NCBI RefSeq assembly: GCF_014203535.1 | Contig: NZ_JACHJI010000022.1 | Coordinates: forward strand, 1-64,000 | Length of the DNA: 64,000 nucleotides | Origin: Streptomyces griseomycini | GTDB taxonomy: Bacteria > Actinomycetota > Actinomycetes > Streptomycetales > Streptomycetaceae | Direction of reading: 5' to 3' | Shown here: one piece after another, positions 32,665-41,545 of the stretch | Numbering within the stretch: position 1 is the stretch's first letter | Layout of the letters: each line of letters opens with the position of its first letter | Notes under the pieces: generated by a model | Databases searched by the model: none | The model's input: only the letters and a program-made list of their open reading frames with translations | What the model was told of the DNA's origin: nothing | Made by a program: the position numbers and the translations under genes

Positions 32665-33236
32665 CCCCACCCGACCACCATTCCTGCTCCCCGCCCTCAG
32701 CGGACCCGTCCGTCCGTCGATCCGCCGGTCGATCCGCTCGAGCTCGCTCGGTACACCGTGTGCCTGACGCGCCTCGTCCGTGTTTCCCGCGTCGTTCCCC
32801 GGGGTCTCCGCCTCGCGCCGGTGCCTTCCCCGCCGGGCACGTCGAGGACCCAGGTCGTCGGTCCCCTCGCCCAGTCCGCCACCGCGATGCATATCTCCAC
32901 CCGACTGCTTTTCTAAGGCGCGCGGCCCCCGCCGCGCAACCCGATCATCGTGTCAGTGACCTCCCCCACGGCCGCCCGCCGAAACGTGCGGTGAAACATC
33001 TGCCCGCGGGAACATGGCAGCCTCCGGCCGTCCCGGGCCGTGTGAGCTGTGTGTATCAGACGCCAGTCTCGCAGATCATGGCGGATCGGGGGCCGGATAC
33101 CGGGTACCGGGCGCCGGTACCGGCCGACCCGGCACCCCGGCCGTCCCGCCCGGCGCTGGCCTACCCTGAACACGTCACTCGCACCCGGAGTCCGGGAAAC
33201 CCGAGAAGTCGGAGAAGGTCGGAGAAGTCGCAGGTC
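32665..33236. other. 572-bp intergenic region before hemL
   Basis: No gene is supported. It should hold divergent promoters for the hypothetical gene (-) and hemL (+). A small - strand frame at 32697-32900 (starting MEICIAVADWARGPTTWVLD) has some protein-like character but no ribosome site. Just before hemL there are close repeats of GGAGAAG (33211-33229), one of which is its ribosome site. Confidence 0.4.
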
Positions 33237-34565
33237 ATGAGCGAACTGGCATATCCATACGAAGCACCGGCCTCACAGGCGCTGTTCGATCGTGCCGCGG
33301 CCGTCACGCCCGGTGGTGTGAACTCCCCGGTGCGCGCCTTCCGCGCCGTCGGCGGTACGCCCCGGTTCATGGTGTCGGGCAGCGGGCCGTACCTGACCGA
33401 CGCCGACGGGCGGGAGTACGTCGACCTGGTGTGCTCCTGGGGGCCGATGATCCTCGGGCACGCGCACCCCGAGGTGATCGCCGCCGTGCAGGAGGCCGTC
33501 GCGCGCGGTACGTCCTTCGGCACGCCCGGTGAGGGCGAGGTCGCGCTCGCCGAGGAGATGGTCGCCCGGATCGAGCCGCTGGAGCAGGTGCGGCTCGTGT
33601 CCAGCGGGACCGAGGCCACCATGTCGGCGATCCGGCTGGCGCGCGGCTTCACGCAGCGCACCAAGGTGATCAAGTTCGCCGGCTGCTACCACGGCCACGT
33701 CGACTCGCTGCTCGCCTCCGCGGGCTCCGGTGTCGCCACGTTCGCGCTGCCCGACACCCCCGGTGTCACCGGCGCCCAGGCCGGCGACACCATCGTGCTG
33801 CCGTACAACGACCTCGACGCCGTGCACGCCGCCTTCGCCGCGCACCCCGGCGAGATCGCCTGCGTGATCACCGAGGCGTCGCCGGGCAACATGGGCGTCG
33901 TGCCGCCGCTGCCCGGGTTCAACCAGGGGCTGAAGGACGCGTGCGCCGCGAACGGCGCGCTGTACATCTCCGACGAGGTGATGACGGGGTTCCGCACCAG
34001 CCGCGCCGGCTGGTACGGCGTCGACGGCGTCCGCCCCGACCTCATGACCTTCGGCAAGGTGATGGGCGGCGGCTTCCCGGCCGCGGCCTTCGGCGGGCGG
34101 GCCGACGTCATGGCGCACCTCGCCCCCGCCGGGCCCGTCTACCAGGCCGGCACCCTCTCCGGGAACCCGGTCGCCACCGCCGCGGGCCTCGCCCAGCTGC
34201 GGCTGCTCGACGACGCCGCGTACGAGAAGGTGAACGCCGTCTCCGCGCAGATCCAGTCCCTCGTCACCGAGGCGCTGACCAAGGAGGGCGTGGCGCACAC
34301 GCTGCAGAACGCCTCCAACATGTTCTCCGTCTTCTTCACCGACCGCCCGGTGCGCGACTACGAGGACGCCAAGGCGCAGGAGTCGTTCCGCTTCACCGCC
34401 TTCTTCCACTCCCTCCTCGCCGGCGGCGTCTACCTGCCGCCGTCCTCCTTCGAGTCCTGGTTCGTGTCCACCGCGCACGACGAGCGGGCCGTGCAGCGGA
34501 TCGCCGACGCCCTGCCGGCGGCGGCCCGCGCGGCGGCCGAGGCGACGGGGGAGGCGACGGCGTGA
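33237..34565 (+). CDS. hemL: Glutamate-1-semialdehyde 2,1-aminomutase
   Basis: A 442-residue PLP enzyme making 5-aminolevulinate from glutamate-1-semialdehyde in C5-pathway tetrapyrrole synthesis. PGGVNSPVRAFRAVGG at the N-terminus is the family hallmark. SSGTEATMSAIRLARG binds the PLP phosphate, ISDEVMTGFR carries the PLP-pyridine Asp, and Lys274 in TFGKVMGGGFP forms the Schiff base. Length is normal. The downstream mutase-like gene overlaps by GTGA. Heme from this pathway feeds the cytochrome c maturation operon 2 kb downstream. Confidence 0.96.
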   Translation: MSELAYPYEAPASQALFDRAAAVTPGGVNSPVRAFRAVGGTPRFMVSGSGPYLTDADGREYVDLVCSWGPMILGHAHPEVIAAVQEAVARGTSFGTPGEGEVALAEEMVARIEPLEQVRLVSSGTEATMSAIRLARGFTQRTKVIKFAGCYHGHVDSLLASAGSGVATFALPDTPGVTGAQAGDTIVLPYNDLDAVHAAFAAHPGEIACVITEASPGNMGVVPPLPGFNQGLKDACAANGALYISDEVMTGFRTSRAGWYGVDGVRPDLMTFGKVMGGGFPAAAFGGRADVMAHLAPAGPVYQAGTLSGNPVATAAGLAQLRLLDDAAYEKVNAVSAQIQSLVTEALTKEGVAHTLQNASNMFSVFFTDRPVRDYEDAKAQESFRFTAFFHSLLAGGVYLPPSSFESWFVSTAHDERAVQRIADALPAAARAAAEATGEATA

Positions 34566-35254
34566 GCACCCCGAAGAAGGACGACGACGTCACCGTCGTC
34601 CACCTCATGCGGCACGGCGAGGTCGAGAACCCGGACGGCGTCCTCTACGGCCGGCTGGCCGGCTACCACCTCTCCGAGCTGGGCCGGCGCATGGCCGACC
34701 GGGTCGCCGACCACCTCGCCCCCCGCGACATCACGTACGTCGTCGCCTCCCCGCTGGAGCGGGCGCAGGAGACGGCCGAGCCCATCGCCAAGGCGCAGGG
34801 CCTGGACATCGCCACCGACGAGCGGCTGATCGAGGCGGAGAACGTCTTCCAGGGCAAGACCTTCGGCATCGGTGACGGCGCGCTGCGCCGTCCGGCCAAC
34901 TGGAAGCACGTCGTCAACCCGTTCAAGCCGTCCTGGGGCGAGCCGTACGTCGACCAGGTCGTCCGCATGATGGGCGCGCTGAACGCGGCCAAGGACGCGG
35001 CGCGCGGCCACGAGGCGGTGCTGGTCAGCCACCAGCTGCCGATCTGGATCGTGCGGTCCTACGTCGAGCGGCGGCGGCTGTGGCACGACCCGCGCCGGCG
35101 GCAGTGCACGCTCGCCTCGCTGACCACCTTCACCTACCGGGGCGACCGGATCGTCTCCGTCGGCTACAGCGAGCCGGCCCGCGACCTCGTCCCCGCCCAC
35201 CTGCTCGCCGGCGCCAAGCCGGTGAAGGGGAAGGGCAAGGCCTTCGGGGCGTGA
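34562..35254 (+). CDS. Histidine phosphatase (phosphoglycerate-mutase-like)
   Basis: A 230-residue protein of the histidine phosphatase superfamily. The catalytic RHG is at 17-19 (VVHLMRHGEVEN; His18 phosphorylated), ASPLERAQETAEPIA gives the second Arg, the acid is in LIEAENVFQGK, and the second His is in VLVSHQLPIWIV. It is coupled to hemL by a 4-base overlap. In actinobacteria a gene of this type is regularly placed after hemL and before the cytochrome c maturation genes; its substrate is not known, and true mutase activity is unlikely. Confidence 0.9.
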   Translation: MSTPKKDDDVTVVHLMRHGEVENPDGVLYGRLAGYHLSELGRRMADRVADHLAPRDITYVVASPLERAQETAEPIAKAQGLDIATDERLIEAENVFQGKTFGIGDGALRRPANWKHVVNPFKPSWGEPYVDQVVRMMGALNAAKDAARGHEAVLVSHQLPIWIVRSYVERRRLWHDPRRRQCTLASLTTFTYRGDRIVSVGYSEPARDLVPAHLLAGAKPVKGKGKAFGA

Positions 35255-35317
35255 CGGCCGTGGGCCCCGGCCGGCGGTGACGGCCGCGGGTCCCGGCTGA
35301 CGGCCGCGGGTCCCGGC
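35252..35317. repeat. Three copies of a 20-bp repeat
   Basis: TGACGGCCGCGGGTCCCGGC occurs in perfect tandem at 35278-35297 and 35298-35317. A diverged copy at 35252-35271 starts with the stop codon of the preceding gene. It may extend the 3' untranslated region. Confidence 0.7.
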
Positions 35318-35431
35318 GGGGAGCGGTGCCGCGGGGCTTCGTTGCGAAACCTCCGCAATCGGCGGGAACCTCCCCCTCCGCCACGTCCTCTGAATGAGTG
35401 ACCACCAGAGGACGTGACGAACGGGGATGCC

Positions 35432-36736
35432 ATGCGCACTCTCTCCCGCAGGGGAATGCTCGGGCTCGGCGCGGGTGCCGCGGCCGCCGTCTCGCTGGCC
35501 GGCTGCGGCGGCCGCACAGACTCGGACGGCGCGACCCGCGCCGGCGGTTCCCGTCCCGGAGGGGGCGGCGGCCGGTCCGGGGAGCCGCGGCCCGAGCCGA
35601 CGCGGACGGCCCGCCCGATCGGTGACGGCTCCACCTCCTACACCGGCGAGCAGCCCCACCAGCCCGCCCGCCCGGTGCCGCTGGAGCCGGGTCAGGAGCC
35701 CCCGCAGTTCGTCGTCTTCTCCTGGGACGGGGCCGGAGAGGTCGGCAACGGGCTCTTCCCGCGCTTCCTGGACCTCGCCGGGGAGCACGGCGCGCACATG
35801 ACCTTCTTCCTCTCGGGCCTGTACCTGCTGCCCGAGTCGAAGAAGCGGCTCTACGACCCGCCGAACAACCCGCGCGGCGCCTCCGACATCGGCTACCTCA
35901 CCGACGACCACATCAGGGACACCCTGAAGAACCTGCGCCGGGCCTGGCTCGAGGGGCACGAGATCGGCACCCACTTCAACGGCCACTTCTGCGCCGGCTC
36001 CGGCAGCGTCGGCAACTGGACGCCGCGGCAGTGGCGCAGCGAGATCGAGCAGGCGAAGTCGTTCGTGAAGGAGTGGCGGACCAACTCCGGCTGGACCGAC
36101 CTGGAGCCGCTGCCCTTCGACTACGACAAGGAACTCGTCGGCGGCCGTACGCCCTGTCTGCTCGGCCAGGACGGCCTGCTCCCGACCGCCCGCGCGCTCG
36201 GCTGGCGCTACGACGCCTCCTCGCCGGGCGGGCGTCAGGTCTGGCCGGTGAAGAAACAGGGCATATGGGACCTTCCGCTCCAGCAGATACCTTTCCCCGG
36301 GCGCTCTTTCGAGGTCCTGTCGATGGACTACAACATCCTCGCCAACCAGTCGCTCAACTCGACCAACGCACCCGCCCACAACCACCCGCGCTGGCGGGAG
36401 CAGGCGACCCAGGCGTACATATCGGGATTCAGGCGGGCGTACGAGACGAACCGGGCGCCCTTCTTCGTCGGCAACCACTTCGAGCAGTGGAACGGCGGCA
36501 TCTACATGGACGCCGTGGAGGAGGCGCTCAAGCACATCGCGCGCGAGAAGGAGAAGGGCGGCGACGTGCGCCTGGTCTCCTTCCGGCAGTTCGTCGACTG
36601 GCTGGACGTGCAGAAGCCGGAGGTGCTGGACAGGCTGCGCACACTGGACGTCGGCGAGGAACCGGCCGGTGGCTGGAAGGCCTTCACGAAGGACACCGGC
36701 GCCACCGCCGGGAAGGGCGCCCGCGACGCCGCCTGA
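35432..36736 (+). CDS. Polysaccharide-deacetylase-like lipoprotein
   Basis: A 434-residue exported protein. The N-terminus MRTLSRRGMLGLGAGAAAAV then SLAGC looks like a Tat-type signal (SRRGM) with lipobox. The body has the deacetylase-like start FVVFSWDGAGE, TFFLSGLYLLP and the metal-type motif EGHEIGTHFNGHFC, then FFVGNHFEQWNGGIYMDAVE. This is the NodB-related fold seen in carbohydrate esterase 4 proteins, though the first Asp motif is altered (SWDGAGE), so activity is uncertain. I use ATG 35432 with GGGG upstream rather than GTG 35414. It lies between hemL and the cytochrome c genes. Confidence 0.75.
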   Translation: MRTLSRRGMLGLGAGAAAAVSLAGCGGRTDSDGATRAGGSRPGGGGGRSGEPRPEPTRTARPIGDGSTSYTGEQPHQPARPVPLEPGQEPPQFVVFSWDGAGEVGNGLFPRFLDLAGEHGAHMTFFLSGLYLLPESKKRLYDPPNNPRGASDIGYLTDDHIRDTLKNLRRAWLEGHEIGTHFNGHFCAGSGSVGNWTPRQWRSEIEQAKSFVKEWRTNSGWTDLEPLPFDYDKELVGGRTPCLLGQDGLLPTARALGWRYDASSPGGRQVWPVKKQGIWDLPLQQIPFPGRSFEVLSMDYNILANQSLNSTNAPAHNHPRWREQATQAYISGFRRAYETNRAPFFVGNHFEQWNGGIYMDAVEEALKHIAREKEKGGDVRLVSFRQFVDWLDVQKPEVLDRLRTLDVGEEPAGGWKAFTKDTGATAGKGARDAA

Positions 36737-36802
36737 TATGCGGGTTTCCGCCCGCACGGGGGGTGCGCAAGATCCCCAGAACGGGCATGCGAAACTTTTC
36801 AC

Positions 36803-37441
36803 ATGAGTGCCGCCAGCCGCGCCCCCCAGCGCTCGAACCGCACCACCCGCGCCCTCCGCGTCCGTCGCCGCGCCGTCCTGGCCGCCGGCGCCGCCGCGGC
36901 CGCACTGCTCGTCTCCGCGTGCGGCTCCGGCGGCACGACCGGCGGGGGCGGCGACACCAACTTCGTCACCGGCACCGACGGCATCTCCACGGTCGCCAAG
37001 GGCGAGCGCGCCGCCGCGCCCGACCTGTCCGGCGAGACGCTCGAGGGCGAGCAGCTCGACGTCGCCGACTACCGGGGCAAGGTCGTCGTCCTCAACGTCT
37101 GGGGCTCCTGGTGCAACCCGTGCCGCGCGGAGGCCGAGCACTTCGCGAAGGTGTCGAAGGAGTACGCCGACCAGGGCGTGCAGTTCGTCGGCATCAACAC
37201 CCGGGACACCAACACCCGCTCCGCCCTCGCGTTCGAGGAGGAGTTCGGCATCGACTACCCGAGCCTGTACGACCCGACGGGCAAGCTGATGCTCCGCTTC
37301 GAGAAGGGCACGCTCACCCCGCAGGCGATCCCCTCCACCCTGGTCCTGGACCGGGACGGGAGGATCGCCGCCCGCTCGCTGTCCGCGCTCAGCGAGGAAC
37401 GGCTGCTGAAGATGCTCGAGCCGGTCGTCGCGGAGAAGTGA
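36803..37441 (+). CDS. Thioredoxin-like lipoprotein (ResA/TlpA type)
   Basis: A 212-residue extracytoplasmic thiol-disulfide oxidoreductase. The signal ends in LVSAC (Cys40 lipobox), and the thioredoxin fold has the active site WCNPC (Cys104 and Cys107) and the cis-Pro region AIPSTLVLD. In system II it keeps apocytochrome c Cys pairs reduced. No ribosome site is visible before ATG 36803, so a leaderless start or unusual initiation is possible. It is the first gene of the maturation operon, one base before ccdA. Confidence 0.92.
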   Translation: MSAASRAPQRSNRTTRALRVRRRAVLAAGAAAAALLVSACGSGGTTGGGGDTNFVTGTDGISTVAKGERAAAPDLSGETLEGEQLDVADYRGKVVVLNVWGSWCNPCRAEAEHFAKVSKEYADQGVQFVGINTRDTNTRSALAFEEEFGIDYPSLYDPTGKLMLRFEKGTLTPQAIPSTLVLDRDGRIAARSLSALSEERLLKMLEPVVAEK

Positions 37442-37442
37442 C

Positions 37443-38216
37443 GTGACGGCCCTGCACACGCTCGCCGCCGGCACGGGCTACAACGACACCGTGCTCAACG
37501 GCGCCCTGCTGGTCGCCCTGCCCATCGCCCTGCTCGGCGGGCTCGTCTCCTTCTTCTCGCCCTGCGTGCTGCCGCTGGTCCCCGGCTACCTCTCCTACGT
37601 CACCGGCGTCTCCGGCACCGACCTGGCCGAGGCCCGGCGCGGCCGGATGGTCGCCGGCGCCTCGCTGTTCGTGCTCGGCTTCACCGTCGTGTTCGTCTCC
37701 GGCGGCGCCTTCTTCGGCTACTTCGGGCAGACGCTGCAGGAACAGTCGGGCGTCCTGTCCAAGGTGCTCGGCGTCTTCATGGTCCTCATGGGCGTCTTCT
37801 TCATGGGCCTGATGCCCTGGCTCACCCAGCGCGAGTTCCGCTTCCACAAGCGGCCGGCCACCGGACTGGTCGGCGCCCCCGTCCTCGGCGCCCTGTTCGG
37901 CATCGGCTGGACCCCCTGCATCGGCCCCACCCTCGCCTCCGTCCTCACCCTCTCCGCCCAGCAGGAGAGCGCCGGACGCGGCGCCGTGCTGACCGTCGCG
38001 TACTGTCTGGGACTGGGTGTGCCCTTCGTGCTCGCCGCCGTCGCCTTCCGCAAGGCGCTCGGTGCCTTCGGCTGGGTCAAGCGGCACTACGTCTGGGTGA
38101 TGCGCATCGGCGGCACGATGATGATCGCGACCGGTGTGCTGCTGCTGACCGGCGCGTGGGACAGCCTCGTGGCGGAGATGCAGACCTGGTCCAACGGCTT
38201 CACTGTGGGGATCTGA
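37443..38216 (+). CDS. ccdA: Cytochrome c biogenesis transmembrane protein CcdA
   Basis: A 257-residue protein of the DsbD/CcdA family with six membrane helices. The redox pair is Cys41 (SFFSPCVLPLVPGY) and Cys159 (IGWTPCIGPTLASV). It moves electrons from cytoplasmic thioredoxin to the ResA-like protein outside. It starts with GTG one base after the preceding stop and is followed closely by resB. Confidence 0.95.
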   Translation: MTALHTLAAGTGYNDTVLNGALLVALPIALLGGLVSFFSPCVLPLVPGYLSYVTGVSGTDLAEARRGRMVAGASLFVLGFTVVFVSGGAFFGYFGQTLQEQSGVLSKVLGVFMVLMGVFFMGLMPWLTQREFRFHKRPATGLVGAPVLGALFGIGWTPCIGPTLASVLTLSAQQESAGRGAVLTVAYCLGLGVPFVLAAVAFRKALGAFGWVKRHYVWVMRIGGTMMIATGVLLLTGAWDSLVAEMQTWSNGFTVGI

Positions 38217-38220
38217 CGCG

Positions 38221-39963
38221 ATGAGCAAGACGACAACCGACGAGACCCCCGGCGGCACCGACACCCGGGACCAGGACCAGGACCTCGGCGCCGCCGCCTC
38301 CCAGCTCTCCACCGCCCCCACGGAGGAGCCGCCGAACCTGCCCTCCCTGGGCGTCGTCGGCTGGGCCCGCTGGTTCTGGCGGCAGCTCACCTCCATGCGG
38401 GTCGCCCTGCTGCTGCTCCTGCTGCTGTCGCTCGGCGCGATCCCCGGCTCGCTCATCCCGCAGACCGGGATCGACGAGACGAAGGTCGCCGACTTCCGCG
38501 AGCAGCACGAGGTCCTCGCGCCGATCTACGACAAGCTCGGGCTCTTCGACGTCTACAGCTCGGTGTGGTTCTCGGCGATCTACATCCTGCTGTTCGTCTC
38601 CCTCATCGGCTGCATCGTGCCCCGCACCTGGCAGTTCGTGGGCCAGCTGCGCGGCCGCCCGCCGGGCGCCCCCCGGCGGCTGACCCGGCTGCCCGCCCAC
38701 ACCACCTGGCGCACCGGGGCCGCGCCCGAGCAGGTCCGCGAGGCCGCCCTCGCCCTGCTGCAGCGGCGCCGCTTCCGCGCCCACCTCGTCGGGGACGCCG
38801 TCGCCGCCGAGAAGGGCTACCTGCGCGAGGTCGGCAACCTGGTCTTCCACTTCTCGCTGATCGTGATGCTGGTCGCCTTCGCCTGGGGCCAGCTGTTCAA
38901 GTCCGAGGGCAACAAGCTGGTCGTCGAGGGCGACGGCTTCTCCAACACGCTCCCGCAGTACGACGACATCAAGTCCGGCAGCCTCTTCGACGCCGGTGAC
39001 CTGGAGCCGTTCAGCTTCACCGTGAAGGACTTCAGGGGCACGTACGAGCGCACCGGCCCCAACAAGGGGACGCCGCGCACCTACGAGGTCGACCTCGCCT
39101 ACAGCGAGGGCGCCTACGGCGAGGAGAAGAAGACCACCGTCAAGGTCAACGAGCCGCTGCAGGTCGGCGACGCCAAGGTCTACCTCACCAGCCACGGCTA
39201 CGCGCCCGTCGTCACCGTCCGTGACGGCAAGGGGAAGGTCGTCTTCCAGGACGCCGTGCCGCTGCTGCCGCTCGACGCCAACGTCACCTCCTCCGGCGTG
39301 GTCAAGGTCCTCGACGGCTACCGCAACCCCGAGGGCGAGAAGGAGCAGCTCGGCTTCCAGGCCTTCTTCGTGCCCACCTTCGGCGGCTCCGCGACCGGCA
39401 CGATGATCTCCCAGTTCCCGGCGCTGGACTACCCGGTGCTCGCGCTGAACGCCTACCACGGCGACCTGAAGGCGAACTCGGGCATCCCGCAGAGCGTGTA
39501 CCAGATGGACAAGACCAAGATGAAGGAGTTCAAGGACGCCGACGGCGAGCTGTTCAAGAAGCTGCTCATGCCCGGCGAGACCATGAAGCTCCCGAACGGC
39601 GCCGGCTCGGTCACCTTCGAGAAGGACATCAAGGAGTGGGCCCAGTTCCAGGTCGTCCAGGAGCCGGGCGGCGGCTGGGCCCTGGGCGGTGCCGTCGCCG
39701 CGATCGGCGGCCTGGCCGCCTCCCTGTTCATCCAGCGCCGCCGCGTCTGGGTGCGCGCGGCCGCGGGCCCCGACGGCGTCACGGTCGTCGAGATGGCCGG
39801 CCTCGGCCGCAGCGAGTCCGCCAAGGTCCCCGAGGAACTCGGCGACCTCGCCGCGGTCCTCTACGACCGGGTCCCCGGCGCCCCCGACCCGGACGACGCC
39901 TCCCCGGACACCTCCGATTCCCCCGACCCTCAAGCCGCACCTGCCGAAGGGGCTGAGAAGTGA
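38221..39963 (+). CDS. resB: Cytochrome c biogenesis protein ResB
   Basis: A 580-residue membrane protein of the Ccs1/ResB family. Acidic cytoplasmic N-terminus, then WARWFWRQLTSMRVALLLLL for the first helix, the conserved GSLIPQTGID, VYSSVWFSAIYILLFVSLIG, a large extracytoplasmic domain, and a final helix near GAVAAIGGLAASLFI. With CcsB it forms the heme-handling and ligation complex of system II. Its TGA overlaps the GTG start of ccsB by four bases, so the two subunits are co-translated. Confidence 0.95.
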   Translation: MSKTTTDETPGGTDTRDQDQDLGAAASQLSTAPTEEPPNLPSLGVVGWARWFWRQLTSMRVALLLLLLLSLGAIPGSLIPQTGIDETKVADFREQHEVLAPIYDKLGLFDVYSSVWFSAIYILLFVSLIGCIVPRTWQFVGQLRGRPPGAPRRLTRLPAHTTWRTGAAPEQVREAALALLQRRRFRAHLVGDAVAAEKGYLREVGNLVFHFSLIVMLVAFAWGQLFKSEGNKLVVEGDGFSNTLPQYDDIKSGSLFDAGDLEPFSFTVKDFRGTYERTGPNKGTPRTYEVDLAYSEGAYGEEKKTTVKVNEPLQVGDAKVYLTSHGYAPVVTVRDGKGKVVFQDAVPLLPLDANVTSSGVVKVLDGYRNPEGEKEQLGFQAFFVPTFGGSATGTMISQFPALDYPVLALNAYHGDLKANSGIPQSVYQMDKTKMKEFKDADGELFKKLLMPGETMKLPNGAGSVTFEKDIKEWAQFQVVQEPGGGWALGGAVAAIGGLAASLFIQRRRVWVRAAAGPDGVTVVEMAGLGRSESAKVPEELGDLAAVLYDRVPGAPDPDDASPDTSDSPDPQAAPAEGAEK

Positions 39964-41069
39964 CTCTCGCCGCCGCGACCAACGAGAGCCTGGCGGAGAT
40001 GAGCAACGTGCTCATCTACTCCGCGATGGCCGTCTACACCCTGGCGTTCTTCGCGTACATCGCCGAATGGATCTTCGGCAGCCGCAGCAAGGTCGCCCGC
40101 ACCGCCGCCGCCCTCACCCCCAAGACGCAGGCGAAGCAGGCACCGGCCGTCACCGTCAACAAGGCGGGCGGCACCGCCGTCCTGGAGCGGCCGAAGGTCG
40201 TGGTGCGGGCCGCGTCCGGATCGCGCGACGTGCCCGACGGGCCCGGGGCGCACGGCGGGGACGAGCAGGGCGACCTCTTCGGGCGGATCGCCGTCTCCCT
40301 CACCGTGCTCGCGTTCCTGCTGGCGTTCGGCGGGGTGCTCACCCGCGCGCTGTCCGTGGAGCGGGCGCCGTGGGGCAACATGTACGAGTTCAACATCACC
40401 TTCTCCACCACCGCGGTCGGCGTCTACCTGCTGCTGCTGGCGCTGAAGAAGAACGTGCGCTGGCTCGGGCTGTTCCTGACCACGACGGTCCTCCTCGACC
40501 TCGGTCTCGCCGTCACCGTCCTGTACACCGAGAGCGACCAGCTGGTCCCCGCGCTCGACTCGTACTGGCTGTACATCCACGTCTCCACGGCGATCCTGTG
40601 CGGCGCGGTGTTCTACGTCGGCGCGGTCGGCGCGGTCCTGTACCTCTTCAAGGACGCGTACGAGACCAAGCTCGCGGGCGGCGGCAGGCCCGGCACCTTC
40701 GCCACGTCCGTCCTGGAGCGGCTGCCCGCCGCCGCCTCGCTGGACAAGTTCGCCTACCGCGTCAACGCGGCCGTCTTCCCGCTGTGGACGTTCACGATCA
40801 TCGCGGGCGCCATCTGGGCCGGCGACGCCTGGGGCCGCTACTGGGGCTGGGACCCCAAGGAGACCTGGTCCTTCATCACCTGGGTCGCCTACGCCGGCTA
40901 CCTGCACGCCCGCGCCACCGCCGGCTGGAAGGGCCGCAAGGCCGCCTACCTGGCCCTGGCCGCCTTCGGCTGCTGGCTGTTCAACTACTACGGCGTCAAC
41001 ATCTTCGTCTCCGGCAAGCACTCCTACGCCGACGTCGGCCTGGGCGCGCTCCGGTCCGTCGGCTTCTGA
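39960..41069 (+). CDS. ccsB: Cytochrome c heme-lyase subunit CcsB/ResC
   Basis: A 369-residue polytopic protein with the tryptophan-rich heme-handling motif WGRYWGWDPKETWSFITW and flanking His residues (ALDSYWLYIHVSTAI; KHSYADVG). It exports heme and joins it to apocytochromes together with ResB. It is the last gene of the operon and is followed by a perfect 18-bp terminator. Confidence 0.96.
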   Translation: MTLAAATNESLAEMSNVLIYSAMAVYTLAFFAYIAEWIFGSRSKVARTAAALTPKTQAKQAPAVTVNKAGGTAVLERPKVVVRAASGSRDVPDGPGAHGGDEQGDLFGRIAVSLTVLAFLLAFGGVLTRALSVERAPWGNMYEFNITFSTTAVGVYLLLLALKKNVRWLGLFLTTTVLLDLGLAVTVLYTESDQLVPALDSYWLYIHVSTAILCGAVFYVGAVGAVLYLFKDAYETKLAGGGRPGTFATSVLERLPAAASLDKFAYRVNAAVFPLWTFTIIAGAIWAGDAWGRYWGWDPKETWSFITWVAYAGYLHARATAGWKGRKAAYLALAAFGCWLFNYYGVNIFVSGKHSYADVGLGALRSVGF

Positions 41070-41085
41070 GGAGCCCCGCACCGCC

Positions 41086-41125
41086 GAGGCCGGTTCCCGT
41101 GACGTGGGTCACGGGAACCGGCCTC
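41086..41125 (+). terminator. Strong terminator after ccsB
   Basis: A perfect 18-bp stem, 41086-41103 with 41108-41125 (arm GAGGCCGGTTCCCGTGAC), and a 4-base loop, starting 16 bases after the ccsB stop. Confidence 0.88.
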
Positions 41126-41148
41126 CGTCGTCCGGACAGGCACAGGAC

Positions 41149-41519
41149 GTGGACACGAATCCGCGGAGACGCATCCGCGCGGGGGACCACGACGCCTTCG
41201 GCGACCTCTTCGACGCGTACGCGCGCTCCGTCCACAACCATGCGTACCGGCTCACCGGCGACTGGGCGAGCGCCGAGGAGGTCGTCTCCCTGACCTTCCT
41301 GGACGCGTGGCGGCTGCGCGAGCGGCTCGACGAGGAGGGCGGCTCGCTGCGCCCCTGGCTGCTCGGCATCGCCACCAACGTCACCCGCAACACCCGCCGC
41401 GCCGCCCCGGACGCGAGGTGCTGGCGCTGTGCGTGTGGTCCGGGCCGGACTACGCCGCCGTGGCCCGCGTCGGGCCCGCCGCACCGGCTCTGTACCCTGG
41501 CCCGATCATCGTCGCGTGA
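41149..41519 (+). pseudogene. Truncated ECF sigma-factor gene
   Basis: From GTG 41149 the protein reads as sigma region 2: IRAGDHDAFGDLFDAYARSV, HAYRLTGDWASAEEVVSLTF and SLRPWLLGIATNVTRNTRRA. It should continue to region 4, but right after NTRRA the DNA jumps, in another frame, to EVLALCVWSGPDYAAVA, which normally starts region 4. The recognition helix is then lost and the frame ends at 41519. An internal deletion plus frameshift makes it inactive. Confidence 0.75.
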
Positions 41520-41545
41520 GCGGCAGTCGGGCGGGGAGGGACGTC

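Noticed and set aside
32697..32900. Small - strand ORF starting MEICIAVADWARGPTTWVLD
   Set aside because: No ribosome site and a basic low-complexity remainder; more likely 5' region of the adjacent gene.
34430..37474. 1014-codon - strand frame
   Set aside because: Antisense to hemL-downstream genes with complete motifs on the other strand.
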